A DNA stretch of 64,000 nt, taken from the NCBI GenBank assembly GCA_013359235.1, contig JABWCE010000004.1:106555-170554 (forward strand). The letters are read 5' to 3'. The number at the start of each line of letters is the position of its first letter. Positions within the stretch are counted from its first letter, which is position 1. The DNA is from Bacteroidota bacterium (lineage in GTDB: Bacteria > Bacteroidota > Bacteroidia > NS11-12g > UBA9320). The translations under genes and the position numbers were made by a program. Under the pieces are notes generated by a model, which had not been told where the DNA came from, ran no database searches, and saw only the letters and a program-made list of their open reading frames with translations. Below, one piece after another: positions 32,231-41,829 of the stretch.

Positions 32231-32884
32231 CTATGTCTTCCCCTTTTTGTGCCAAGTGCCGTTATGTTTATGTTTGTTTATTCTGTCAGCTATTTGCCAT
32301 CCTATGTAGTCTTTTAATTTGGGGTATAATTTTCTGTAATACTCGTTCCAATAGCTTATCATTCTACTCTCTGTCTGTTGCCAATATTCTAAATTTTCAT
32401 TCACAAATCGCACATAGTTGTCGATTGTCTTATCATTTACATGTTTGTCTAATACTTGCAAGATTTCGTTTACATATTCTCCTAAAAACTGAATTGTAAA
32501 AGGTATTAGCCAATATTCATTCTTGTCAACGAGTTTATTTAATCTCTTTTGTCTTAAATAGCCGTTATGATGTCGTAAGTATATGCAGTTTAATATAATT
32601 TGTTGTTTGTCGGTTAGTTTGCTTTCTTTTTCGCTATCTGGCTCATTAAAATAAATTCTATAAGGAATGGTCAGCAATTCATGGTCTAATTGAATAGTCA
32701 GAGTAGTTGAATGAATTAAATTGTCAACCATTTGATATTGCCCACCTGTTAGCTTAACATTATTAATATCAAACGGCAAAATATTCAATACTGCTTCAAC
32801 ATCACTTTTCAATATCTTTGGAAAAGCTTTAAAAAGTATGCCCCTATACTCCGAATAATTTTCTTTTTTAAACCAAAAAATCAT
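32231..32884 (-). CDS. Hypothetical protein
   Basis: 217-aa ORF, no recognised family. Confidence 0.5.
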   Translation of the reverse strand: MIFWFKKENYSEYRGILFKAFPKILKSDVEAVLNILPFDINNVKLTGGQYQMVDNLIHSTTLTIQLDHELLTIPYRIYFNEPDSEKESKLTDKQQIILNCIYLRHHNGYLRQKRLNKLVDKNEYWLIPFTIQFLGEYVNEILQVLDKHVNDKTIDNYVRFVNENLEYWQQTESRMISYWNEYYRKLYPKLKDYIGWQIADRINKHKHNGTWHKKGKT

Positions 32885-32948
32885 TTTTATTAGCCTATCG
32901 CCCTAAAATTGTCTGCAATGGCAAATTTCCAAATGCTCTGAAACTTCC

Positions 32949-33007
32949 ATTGTTTGGCAATAATAATTAAATTTTTTGATTCATTTTATCTATAATTGCC
33001 AAACAAT
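32949..33007. repeat. 13-bp perfect inverted repeat
   Basis: ATTGTTTGGCAAT (32949-32961) and ATTGCCAAACAAT (32995-33007) separated by 33 nt. Confidence 0.75.
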
Positions 33008-33061
33008 AGCGGTTTATAGATAGGTTGAAGATATAAGTTATTTTAAACGAAAACAAAAAAT

Positions 33062-33979
33062 ATGACAAAAAAAATTCTAACAATATTATTCATTTCTACA
33101 GTATTTACTACTTTTGGTCAAATCAATATGGCTGACTCAACGGCACAAGTTGTTTCATACTGGGAAAAAGGCGAAAAGCAGAACTACACAGTTACAACAA
33201 AAAAAATTAAACTAAAGGGGACCGATACGACTTCAAATGAAATAACAACTTATGATGTAGAAATAACAGTTTTAAACCAAGCGGACAAATCTTACACAAT
33301 TCAATGGTTGTATAAGAACATAAAAACAAATAGCACAAACCCGACAATTCAAAAACTTTTGAATATCACTACGGATATGAAAGTTATTTTCAAAACCGAC
33401 GAACTTGGAGCATTTATGGAAGTAGTAAATTGGAATGAAATTAAAGACTATATTCAAAAAGCGACAAACTCGATAAGCAAAGAATTTTCTGCAATTCCAG
33501 AAATGGAAAAATTACTAAAACAAATAACAGCGACATATTCGAGCAAAGAAGCTATTGAATCAGCCGGTATCAAAGACATACAACAATTTCATACATTTCA
33601 CGGGGCCAAATATAAACTTGGTGAAGTTATAGAAGGTCAAATAAAAGTTCCAAACATATATGGAACAGAGCCTTTTGATTCTGACTTTACAATTTATCTT
33701 GACGAAATAAATGAAACTGAAAATAATTTTATAATGCGAGCAACACAAAATGTAAATAAAGAACAATTAACGAATGCTACATTTGACTATTTGACAAAAT
33801 TGGCAAACACTTTGAAAATTACACCGCCAAAACGTGAAGATTTGAAAGACTTAAAAAACGAAATCTTAACCGCTTCTAGAATACACGGAACAGGTTGGGT
33901 TGTTTACAGCGTTCAGACAACAACTGTAACTTCTGACAACGTAACAAATATTGAAGAACTAACAATAGAAATAAAATAA
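33062..33979 (+). CDS. Secreted hypothetical protein
   Basis: 305-aa ORF with signal peptide (ILTILFISTVFTTFGQ). Confidence 0.6.
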   Translation: MTKKILTILFISTVFTTFGQINMADSTAQVVSYWEKGEKQNYTVTTKKIKLKGTDTTSNEITTYDVEITVLNQADKSYTIQWLYKNIKTNSTNPTIQKLLNITTDMKVIFKTDELGAFMEVVNWNEIKDYIQKATNSISKEFSAIPEMEKLLKQITATYSSKEAIESAGIKDIQQFHTFHGAKYKLGEVIEGQIKVPNIYGTEPFDSDFTIYLDEINETENNFIMRATQNVNKEQLTNATFDYLTKLANTLKITPPKREDLKDLKNEILTASRIHGTGWVVYSVQTTTVTSDNVTNIEELTIEIK

Positions 33980-34107
33980 AAAACTGATTATTACATCAGT
34001 TTAGCTAAAAATGCGTGTTGTGCTTCTATTTTAACATTTGTGCCTTGTACTAAACAGGTTTTCCCAAAAAACTGTAAACAATTATCAATACTTAACTCTA
34101 CAAAATA

Positions 34108-35127
34108 TTATATCCAAATTTTGCTACCCTCGCTGCAATTTCGGCATATATCTATATTTTTTCTCGACTTCAAAATTTCCTTTCTAAATTTTTTATACTT
34201 ATCATTTTTCCAAATTTCAGTAAAATTACTATTTTCAATTTTACCAAATTTATATTCAGCATCCTTATCAAAACAGCATGGTACAACGTATCCGTTCCAA
34301 GTAATTACACACCCTTGCCACATACGCCAACAATGATTCATCAAGCGGTTTTTAATTTTAAAACCCTCATTTTTTTCATATCTTGAGTATTTTGAATTTT
34401 CGGGCAGCAAAGCTTCATTTTCGTTGCTCAGGTTATAGATTTGTGCTGTTTTAAATTTTAGTTTATCAACTTGATATTCATTAGCCATTTTTTTAATTAA
34501 ATCTATTTCGTGTTCATTGTGCTTAAAAATTATAAACTGCCATATAATATAAGGTTTTAGGCTATTTAATTTGTTTCGTGCATTCAAAATATTTTTTGTT
34601 CCTTCAATTACTTTTTCAAATGTTCCGCCTTTGCGATATATAGAATAACTTTGTGCTGTAGCTCCATCAATAGAAATTATTAACCTGTCAAGTCCGCTAT
34701 TTACAATTTGTTCAGAAACTTTGGTATTCAAAAAATGTGCATTGGTACTTGTAGAAGTATAAATACCTGAATCACCTGCATATTTTACCATTTTGCAAAA
34801 TTCTTTGTTTAGCAATGGTTCGCCCTGAAAATAGATGTTTAAATAAATCAGTTCCCTTTTTAATCCGTCAAAATAAATCTTAAAGTTTTCAAAGTTCAGC
34901 ATACCGGTTGCTCTATTAAAATTACGTTGTCCGCTTGGGCACTCCGAACATTGCAAATTGCATGATGTAGTAGGCTCAATACTTGCACTAATGGGCATAC
35001 CACAAATTAAATTTTTTCGAAATAATCTCGATACATAAAATGTAAAAAATAAGCCGAAAAAATTAGTTAATTTAGTAAAAGTTAACTTTGAAATCAAATT
35101 AAGAGTATCACGCAATTTTGCATACAT
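34108..35127 (-). CDS. Radical SAM/SPASM domain protein
   Basis: TSCNLQCSECPSGQRNF (CxxxCxxC) and C-terminal SPASM cysteines GYVVPCCFDKDAEYKFG...CRNCSEG. Confidence 0.9.
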   Translation of the reverse strand: MYAKLRDTLNLISKLTFTKLTNFFGLFFTFYVSRLFRKNLICGMPISASIEPTTSCNLQCSECPSGQRNFNRATGMLNFENFKIYFDGLKRELIYLNIYFQGEPLLNKEFCKMVKYAGDSGIYTSTSTNAHFLNTKVSEQIVNSGLDRLIISIDGATAQSYSIYRKGGTFEKVIEGTKNILNARNKLNSLKPYIIWQFIIFKHNEHEIDLIKKMANEYQVDKLKFKTAQIYNLSNENEALLPENSKYSRYEKNEGFKIKNRLMNHCWRMWQGCVITWNGYVVPCCFDKDAEYKFGKIENSNFTEIWKNDKYKKFRKEILKSRKNIDICRNCSEGSKIWI

Positions 35128-35245
35128 ATTTTATTAAACAAAAATAAAACCCCAAAAGTGTTTTGATTTTTTTTATAAAAAAAAATAAATTTTTAAAACA
35201 TTTATATTAATAATTTGTTCTAATATTGTAAGTCATAAAAACAAA

Positions 35246-35881
35246 ATGTTAATAGGAAAAAAAGCTCCGGTATTTAAAGCAGATGCACTAGTAAAAGGGC
35301 AATTTGTTGAAAATTTTTCATTAGAGCAATATTTGGGAAAACAACATGTGATTTTTTTCTTTTACCCACTTGATTTCACATTTGTTTGCCCAACCGAACT
35401 TATAGCATTTCAAAGAAGAATTAAAGATTTTGAAAATAAAAATTGTGCAGTAGTTGGGTGTTCGGTTGATTCTAAATTCAGCCATTGGGCATGGGTAAAT
35501 ACCCCATTGAACAAGGGAGGAATAGAAGGAGTAGAATATCCATTAGTTGCCGATATTAATAAAACAATATCTTTAAATTATGAAGTACTTGCCGGACACT
35601 ATGACGTTGATGAAAACGGCAATCAAATATGGGTAGGTAATAACGGTGCAAATGCCGTTGCTTACCGTGGGCTTTTTTTGATTGACAAGAAGGGAATCGT
35701 AAAACATTGCATTGTTAACGATTTGCCGCTTGGACGTAGCATTGACGAGGCATTGAGAATGTTGACAGCACTGCAGTTTAATGAAGAATTTGGTGAAGTT
35801 TGCCCTGCAGATTGGAAAGAAGGTAAAGATTCCTTTAAAGGAAATGCCGAAGGAGTAGCAAGTTATTTAGCGTCGCACTAA
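35246..35881 (+). CDS. Typical 2-Cys peroxiredoxin (AhpC/Prx family)
   Basis: FFYPLDFTFVCPTELIAF and GEVCPADWKEG resolving Cys. Confidence 0.95.
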   Translation: MLIGKKAPVFKADALVKGQFVENFSLEQYLGKQHVIFFFYPLDFTFVCPTELIAFQRRIKDFENKNCAVVGCSVDSKFSHWAWVNTPLNKGGIEGVEYPLVADINKTISLNYEVLAGHYDVDENGNQIWVGNNGANAVAYRGLFLIDKKGIVKHCIVNDLPLGRSIDEALRMLTALQFNEEFGEVCPADWKEGKDSFKGNAEGVASYLASH

Positions 35882-35908
35882 AAGGGTTTTTAGGTTTTTC
35901 ATAATTTG

Positions 35909-35941
35909 GGCACAGTGCTTTATGCATTGTGCCTTTTTTTT
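35909..35941 (+). terminator. Rho-independent terminator after peroxiredoxin
   Basis: GGCACAGTG...CATTGTGCC stem (one G-T wobble) followed by T8. Confidence 0.8.
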
Positions 35942-35991
35942 ATAAAATAGTTTAAAACGCTATAAAGTTATAATTAAAATTTGAAGTAATT

Positions 35992-36687
35992 TTGCAAAAA
36001 AAATATTCATTGATTTACTCTAACTGGTGGAAATATACAGGGGTTGTTTTGGTTCTTTATTCATTAATTGGAGGGCTTTTATTTGTCAACCCCAATAATC
36101 TTTTGTTTTTAGACGAGACGGTAAGAAACCTCAATTATCATGTGCCTATGTGGTTTGCGATGATTTCGTTGTTAACTATTTCAGTAGCTTCGAGTATATT
36201 ATACCTTAAAACTTTTAATGAAAAATACGATATAATAGCATCGAAAAGTGCCGTAGTTGCTGTTTTCTTTGGCTTAATGGGTCTTGCCACAGGTTCATTT
36301 TGGGCTAAATTCAGTTGGGGTACATGGTGGACTACAGATTATAAGCTAAACGGAGCTGCAATTGGTGAACTAATATATTTTGCCTACCTAATTCTGCGTT
36401 CATCTGTTGAAGAACCTTCAAAAAAAGCTCGGTTATCATCAGTTTACAGCATATTTGCATTTCCGCTTTTTGTTGTTTTTACTCTTATACTTCCAAAACT
36501 TGCAAGTAATTCAATGCACCCGGGCAGTGGTGATACTGTTGGTTTTAACAAATATCCGCTAAACAACAATTTAAGAATTACATTTTACCCTGCTGTTTTG
36601 GGATGGATAGCAATTTCGTGGTGGATTACAACAATTTTGATAAGAATTGAATTTTTAAAATCAAACAAATATTCAGATGAAAATTAA
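35992..36687 (+). CDS. ccmC: Cytochrome c biogenesis protein CcmC/CcsA-type (WWD domain)
   Basis: FWAKFSWGTWWTTDYKLNGAAIG tryptophan-rich motif, six TM segments; start codon uncertain (TTG 35992 overlaps a putative -7 box). Confidence 0.9.
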   Translation: MQKKYSLIYSNWWKYTGVVLVLYSLIGGLLFVNPNNLLFLDETVRNLNYHVPMWFAMISLLTISVASSILYLKTFNEKYDIIASKSAVVAVFFGLMGLATGSFWAKFSWGTWWTTDYKLNGAAIGELIYFAYLILRSSVEEPSKKARLSSVYSIFAFPLFVVFTLILPKLASNSMHPGSGDTVGFNKYPLNNNLRITFYPAVLGWIAISWWITTILIRIEFLKSNKYSDEN

Positions 36688-36895
36688 ATTATTTTTAATA
36701 TTACTTTTAAGTTTCTTAACCAAAAATTTATTTGCACAAACAACCCAAAACCCTTTTTACACCAACGGCAAAATTTATGTTGTAGTTGCTGTAATACTTA
36801 TTATTTTTACAGGTATAATAATATTTTTAATAAGTATTGACCGCCGCTTAACTAAAACCGAAAAAGAATTGAAAGAAAATAATAAGAAAGATTAG
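36677..36895 (+). CDS. CcmD-like small membrane protein
   Basis: 72 aa, signal/TM + single TM, located between ccmC and ccmE. Confidence 0.65.
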   Translation: MKIKLFLILLLSFLTKNLFAQTTQNPFYTNGKIYVVVAVILIIFTGIIIFLISIDRRLTKTEKELKENNKKD

Positions 36896-36916
36896 ATAAT
36901 AAAAAATTATCAATAA

Positions 36917-37306
36917 ATGAAAACCATAAATATTATAATTTTAATTGTAATTGCAGTTGCGATAGCAATATTTGTAAGTGTTTATAACGATAGTAGTATG
37001 TATGTTGATTTTAATACTGCCAAAAAAAATATTGGAAACGAATATCATGTTGTTGGAACATTAAACAGAGAAAAACCTATGATATACAACCCCGAAGTAA
37101 ACCCAAACCATTTTGAATTTTATATGAAAGACTCTACAGGAACCGAAGTTAAGGTAATTTACAACGAGCCAAAACCTGCAGATTTTGACCGTAGTGACAA
37201 GGTAGTTGTAATTGGAAAATTTAAAGAACCTAAAGGAGATTTCATTGCACAAAAAATTCTACTGAAATGTCCTTCGAAATATGAAGCCGAAGAAAATACA
37301 AAATGA
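36917..37306 (+). CDS. ccmE: Cytochrome c maturation protein CcmE, CXXXY variant
   Basis: N-terminal TM, OB-fold VVGTLNREKPMIYNPEVNPNHFEFYMKDSTGTEVKVIYNEPKPADF; haem-site position reads LLKCPSKYEAE. Confidence 0.9.
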   Translation: MKTINIIILIVIAVAIAIFVSVYNDSSMYVDFNTAKKNIGNEYHVVGTLNREKPMIYNPEVNPNHFEFYMKDSTGTEVKVIYNEPKPADFDRSDKVVVIGKFKEPKGDFIAQKILLKCPSKYEAEENTK

Positions 37307-39849
37307 AAGAAATTTTATATACAGGCGAAAATCTATTGCTTGGCAATATTGGACATTTTTGCGTAGCACTTGCTTTTTGCTCAGCTATATTTAGTGGTAT
37401 TTCTTATTTTCTGGCTGTTGAGAAAGATGTTTTTTGGAAAAAATACGGACGTATTGGATTTATAATTCATTCAATAGCAGTTTCAGGAATTTTTATTAGC
37501 CTTTTTTCAATTATTTATGGGCATTATTTTGAGTACAAATACGCTTGGCAACACAGTTCAAAATCTTTACCATGGTACTATATGCTCTCATGCTTTTGGG
37601 AAGGGCAAGAAGGTAGTTTTCTGTTATGGATGTTTTGGAATGCTGTAATTGGTCTTTTACTTATTTTTAAAATAAAAAACTGGGAAAGCCCTGTATTAGC
37701 AATAGTTTGTATTACACAGGCTGTTCTATCAAGCATGTTACTCGGTATTGAAATTGGCAATTTATACAAAATTGGCAGTAGTCCATTTGAGCTATTGCGA
37801 GTTGCAATGATAGATACAGCACCTGTTTTCAAAAATGCTGATTATTTATCAAACATTACCGATGGCAGAGGTTTAAACCCTTTGTTGCAAAATTATTGGA
37901 TGGTAATTCATCCTCCATTCTTGTTTTTCGGTTTTGCTTCCGGTATTGTTCCATTTGCATTTGCAGTTAGTGGGTTATGGACCGGAAATTTTAAAGAATG
38001 GCTAAAACCTGCTCTACCATGGACAATAGTATCGGCAATGTTGCTTGGTGCAGGAATAATTATGGGAGGTTTCTGGGCTTATGAATCTTTGTCTTTTGGC
38101 GGTTATTGGGCTTGGGATCCTGTTGAAAATGCCTCTCTTGTTCCTTGGCTTATACTTATTGCTGCATTGCATATTATGATTGTGTATAAAAATACAGGAA
38201 CCAGCATTATAATAACTTACATATTTACAATTCTTCCATTTTTACTTATTCTTTATGCAACATTTCTTACCCGTAGCGGTATTCTTGGCGATTCAAGCGT
38301 ACATTCATTTACCGATCTTGGATTAAGCGGGCAATTACTTGTATTCATCTTCTTGTTTTATGCTTTGCCTCTTTTTGCCATTGTAAAAACAAAAAAACAA
38401 AAAATATTTTTACATCTTAGTTACTGGGTTGTTTTTACATTAAATATACTTTTGGCTTTTATTAATAAAAATCAAACATTAATAGAAATTATAAAATGGA
38501 TAGATATTGTTTTTTTAATTTTTATCACAGTGTGGTTTGTTGTAAGTTTATACAAAATTTTTCCATCAAGCAAAACTGAAGAAAGTTTTAAAAACCGTAG
38601 TCTATGGTTGTTTTTGGGAAGTCTTGCACTTGTACTTTCTGCTTTTCAGGTGCTACTTGTAACTTCATTTCCTGTAATAAATAAATTATTTTCTACCAAA
38701 CTTGCACCCCCTGTAGATGCAATGGCTTCGTACAACAAATTTCATCTTCCGGTAGCTATTGTTATTGCTTTGCTTTCTGCCATTTCGCAGTTTTTTAAAT
38801 TTAAAAACACTAATATTTCAAAAACACTAATTCATATTTTTAAAAATTTTGTGTTTTCATTAATATTATCAGCGGTTTTAATGTATGTATTCAAAATTTT
38901 TACCATAAAATACTTATTTCTTTTACTTGCATCAGTTTTTACAATAATATCAAATATTTCATATTTTGTTGAGGTATTAAAAGGCAAATTAAAAATATCA
39001 GGAGCCTCTGTAGCCCATATAGGATTTGGTTTTATGCTAATAGGCATTCTTGTTTCGAGTGAAAAAAAACAAGTAATTTCAATAAACCGAACAATAGATT
39101 TTGGAACTGAAACTGACGAAAAAACCAAGCGAGAAAATATACTTTTGCCTCGTGGAGATACAATTTTAATGAACCCTTACAAAGTTACTTACCTGAAAGA
39201 TACAATTAAAGGGCAAAATACCTATTACAAAATACTTTACAAATCTTTAACAAAAAACGAAGAATTTATACTTGAACCCAATGCAAGAATAAACGAAGGG
39301 CAACTAATGGCAAATCCCGATATAAAAAGATATCTTACACATGATATTTATTCGTATGTAAGCAGTGTGCCCGACCGCGAAAAGCAAGATGCGCAGCCCT
39401 GGGGCGAAACAAAACAACATAAAGTGAAACCCGGTGATACCGTTTTGACAGAAAATGGAATTGTGATTTTTGAAAGTATTGATAAAAACGTAAAACTAAG
39501 TACTGCAAGGGTTGACAACGAAATGTGGGGTGCTAATCTCAAAATTATTTCACAGGGTAAAACTTATTCGGCAAAACCAATTTTTGCTATAACTAAAAAT
39601 TCTTTTTATACCATCGAAGACCAAATAAACGAAGCAGGTATGAAAATTATTTTTTATGTAAAAGCCGATAATGGTAGCGTTTCTGCTTATATTGATATAG
39701 CCGAACGAGCCCCTGTTAGAGATTTTATTATTCTCAAAGCAATAATGTTTCCATACATTAATCTATTATGGGGAGGTGTAATTATCATGACAGCAGGTTT
39801 TATAATTTCTGCTGTAAAAAGAAGTAAAGACTATAGAAAATCTAATTGA
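37303..39849 (+). CDS. ccmF: Cytochrome c-type biogenesis protein CcmF
   Basis: 848 aa; WEGQEGSFLLWMFW, GGYWAWDPVENASLVPWL WWD motif. Confidence 0.95.
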   Translation: MKEILYTGENLLLGNIGHFCVALAFCSAIFSGISYFLAVEKDVFWKKYGRIGFIIHSIAVSGIFISLFSIIYGHYFEYKYAWQHSSKSLPWYYMLSCFWEGQEGSFLLWMFWNAVIGLLLIFKIKNWESPVLAIVCITQAVLSSMLLGIEIGNLYKIGSSPFELLRVAMIDTAPVFKNADYLSNITDGRGLNPLLQNYWMVIHPPFLFFGFASGIVPFAFAVSGLWTGNFKEWLKPALPWTIVSAMLLGAGIIMGGFWAYESLSFGGYWAWDPVENASLVPWLILIAALHIMIVYKNTGTSIIITYIFTILPFLLILYATFLTRSGILGDSSVHSFTDLGLSGQLLVFIFLFYALPLFAIVKTKKQKIFLHLSYWVVFTLNILLAFINKNQTLIEIIKWIDIVFLIFITVWFVVSLYKIFPSSKTEESFKNRSLWLFLGSLALVLSAFQVLLVTSFPVINKLFSTKLAPPVDAMASYNKFHLPVAIVIALLSAISQFFKFKNTNISKTLIHIFKNFVFSLILSAVLMYVFKIFTIKYLFLLLASVFTIISNISYFVEVLKGKLKISGASVAHIGFGFMLIGILVSSEKKQVISINRTIDFGTETDEKTKRENILLPRGDTILMNPYKVTYLKDTIKGQNTYYKILYKSLTKNEEFILEPNARINEGQLMANPDIKRYLTHDIYSYVSSVPDREKQDAQPWGETKQHKVKPGDTVLTENGIVIFESIDKNVKLSTARVDNEMWGANLKIISQGKTYSAKPIFAITKNSFYTIEDQINEAGMKIIFYVKADNGSVSAYIDIAERAPVRDFIILKAIMFPYINLLWGGVIIMTAGFIISAVKRSKDYRKSN

Positions 39850-40613
39850 AATCAAAAATTTCATTCATAGGTGCAGGCAATCTTTCATTTCATTTGGCAA
39901 ATGCTTTTGACCTTGCTGGTTACACAATTCATCAGATAATAAGCCGAAATGAAAATATCGGGAAAAACCTTGCTAAAAAATATTCGGCATTTTTTGATAT
40001 AAACCCCGAAAATATTGCCGAAGACAGCGATTTTGTTTTTATTACCGTACCCGACAATTTTATCGAAGAAATTGTAAAAAAAACAATAACTACAAACCCC
40101 TGTTTTGTACACTGTGCCGGCAGTATCTCACTCTCAGCAATATCAAATTATAAAACTGATGCTGCTATATTTTATCCTCTACAAAGTTTCACAAAAAACC
40201 GAAAACTCAATTATTTCGCAATACCTGTATTTATTGAAGCAAGCAACAATCTTGCCTATAATAAAATTAAAAATCTTGCTAACGACTTTTCTAATCAAGT
40301 TGAAGAGCTTAGCTCAGAAAAAAGAAGAATTTTGCATCTTGCTGCAGTAATTTCTAATAATTTTACAAATCATCTTCTTAGCCAGTCAGAACATTTGCTG
40401 AAAAAAGCCGATATGCCAATTAAATGGCTCAAACCACTGCTTGAAGAAACTGTTTCAAAAGCCTTTGAACTTGGACCTGAGCAAAGCCAAACAGGACCTG
40501 CAAAAAGACATGATGAACTAACAATAAATACACATCTTGAAATATTGCAAAATGAAACCGCAATAAAAGAAATTTATAAAATTATTTCGGAGCAAATAAA
40601 AGCCAAATATTAA
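39846..40613 (+). CDS. Rossmann-like/DUF2520 domain protein (NADP oxidoreductase-like)
   Basis: SFIGAGNLSFHLANAFDLAGY; C-terminal ELGPEQSQTGPAKRHDELTINTHLEIL typical of DUF2520. Confidence 0.88.
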   Translation: MKSKISFIGAGNLSFHLANAFDLAGYTIHQIISRNENIGKNLAKKYSAFFDINPENIAEDSDFVFITVPDNFIEEIVKKTITTNPCFVHCAGSISLSAISNYKTDAAIFYPLQSFTKNRKLNYFAIPVFIEASNNLAYNKIKNLANDFSNQVEELSSEKRRILHLAAVISNNFTNHLLSQSEHLLKKADMPIKWLKPLLEETVSKAFELGPEQSQTGPAKRHDELTINTHLEILQNETAIKEIYKIISEQIKAKY

Positions 40614-40680
40614 AATTCCAATATTTTCATTTGATATTTTTAATAACAATTGAACTTGTAAAATACAAAAGTTATTGGGT

Positions 40681-40712
40681 TTTGTATTATTATAGATTTA
40701 TTTTTAACTTCG
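40681..40712 (+). promoter_or_regulatory. Promoter variant (TTTG - 20 bp - TAACTTCG) upstream of fbaB
   Basis: TTTG 40681-40684, TAACTTCG 40705-40712; ATG 40742. Confidence 0.45.
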
Positions 40713-40741
40713 CAGCCCTTATTTCAATTTAAAACTGAAAA

Positions 40742-41800
40742 ATGAGTTTATCAAAAATAAAAGAATTACTTGGTTCTAATGCCGATTACCTATTGAACCA
40801 TGAATGTAAAACAATTTCAAAAGACAGATTACACAAACCAAACTCAAACTATTTCATTGATTCGTTTGGCGATAGCAATAGAAATCCACAAGTATTGCGT
40901 AGCCTTTCGCAGATCTTTAACAATGGAAGATTGGGAGGAACCGGATATGTTTCAATACTGCCAGTAGATCAAGGAATAGAGCATAGTGCAGGGGCATCTT
41001 TTGCACCAAATCCCGATTATTTTGATCCTGAAAATATTGTAAAACTCGCTATCGAAGGCGGTTGTAATGCTGTGGCTTCATCATTTGGTGTACTTGCGGC
41101 ATGTTCGAGAAAATATGCTCATAAAATACCTTTTATCGTAAAAATAAATCATAACGAATTTATTTCGTTTCCAAACAGATACAATCAGATAATGTTTGGG
41201 TCAGTAGAAGAAGCATGGAACCTTGGAGCAGTTGCTGTTGGTGCTACAATTTATTTTGGGTCAGACGAAAGTCATCAACAAATTATTGAAGTTGCAGAAG
41301 CATTTGAGCAAGCACATCAGTTAGGAATGGCTACTGTACTTTGGTGCTATCTCAGAAATAATTCATTTAAAAAAGATGGGGTTGATTACCATGCCAGTTC
41401 TGACCTTACAGCACAGGCAAATCATCTTGGGGTAACAATTCAAGCAGATATTATTAAACAAAAACTTCCGGTAAATAATGGTGGTTTTACAGCAATAAAC
41501 TTTAGCAAAACACATCCAAAAGTTTACAGCGAACTAACAAGCGAACATCCAATAGATTTGTGCCGTTATCAGGTAGCAAATTGCTATATGGGAAAAATAG
41601 GATTAATAAACTCTGGTGGTGAAAGCAAAGGAGCAAGTGACCTATCAGAAGCAGTTTCAACGGCTGTAATTAACAAACGTGCAGGTGGGTGTGGGCTTAT
41701 TTCGGGAAGAAAAGCTTTTCAAAAACCTATAAATGAAGGCATAAATTTATTAAATGCAATACAAGATGTTTATCTCGAAAAAGAGGTAACAATAGCATAA
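40742..41800 (+). CDS. fbaB: Class I fructose-bisphosphate aldolase (FbaB/DhnA type)
   Basis: [51 protein letters not shown]. Confidence 0.93.
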   Translation: MSLSKIKELLGSNADYLLNHECKTISKDRLHKPNSNYFIDSFGDSNRNPQVLRSLSQIFNNGRLGGTGYVSILPVDQGIEHSAGASFAPNPDYFDPENIVKLAIEGGCNAVASSFGVLAACSRKYAHKIPFIVKINHNEFISFPNRYNQIMFGSVEEAWNLGAVAVGATIYFGSDESHQQIIEVAEAFEQAHQLGMATVLWCYLRNNSFKKDGVDYHASSDLTAQANHLGVTIQADIIKQKLPVNNGGFTAINFSKTHPKVYSELTSEHPIDLCRYQVANCYMGKIGLINSGGESKGASDLSEAVSTAVINKRAGGCGLISGRKAFQKPINEGINLLNAIQDVYLEKEVTIA

Positions 41801-41829
41801 TTTTACTTTTTTTAAAAAAACTATAAGAA

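Noticed and set aside
32128-32499. 123-aa plus-strand ORF
   Set aside because: Mostly antisense to the 217-aa minus-strand ORF; Leu/Phe/Cys/Ser-rich complement-like composition.
40105-40350. 81-aa plus-strand ORF inside DUF2520 gene
   Set aside because: Alternate frame within a confident CDS.
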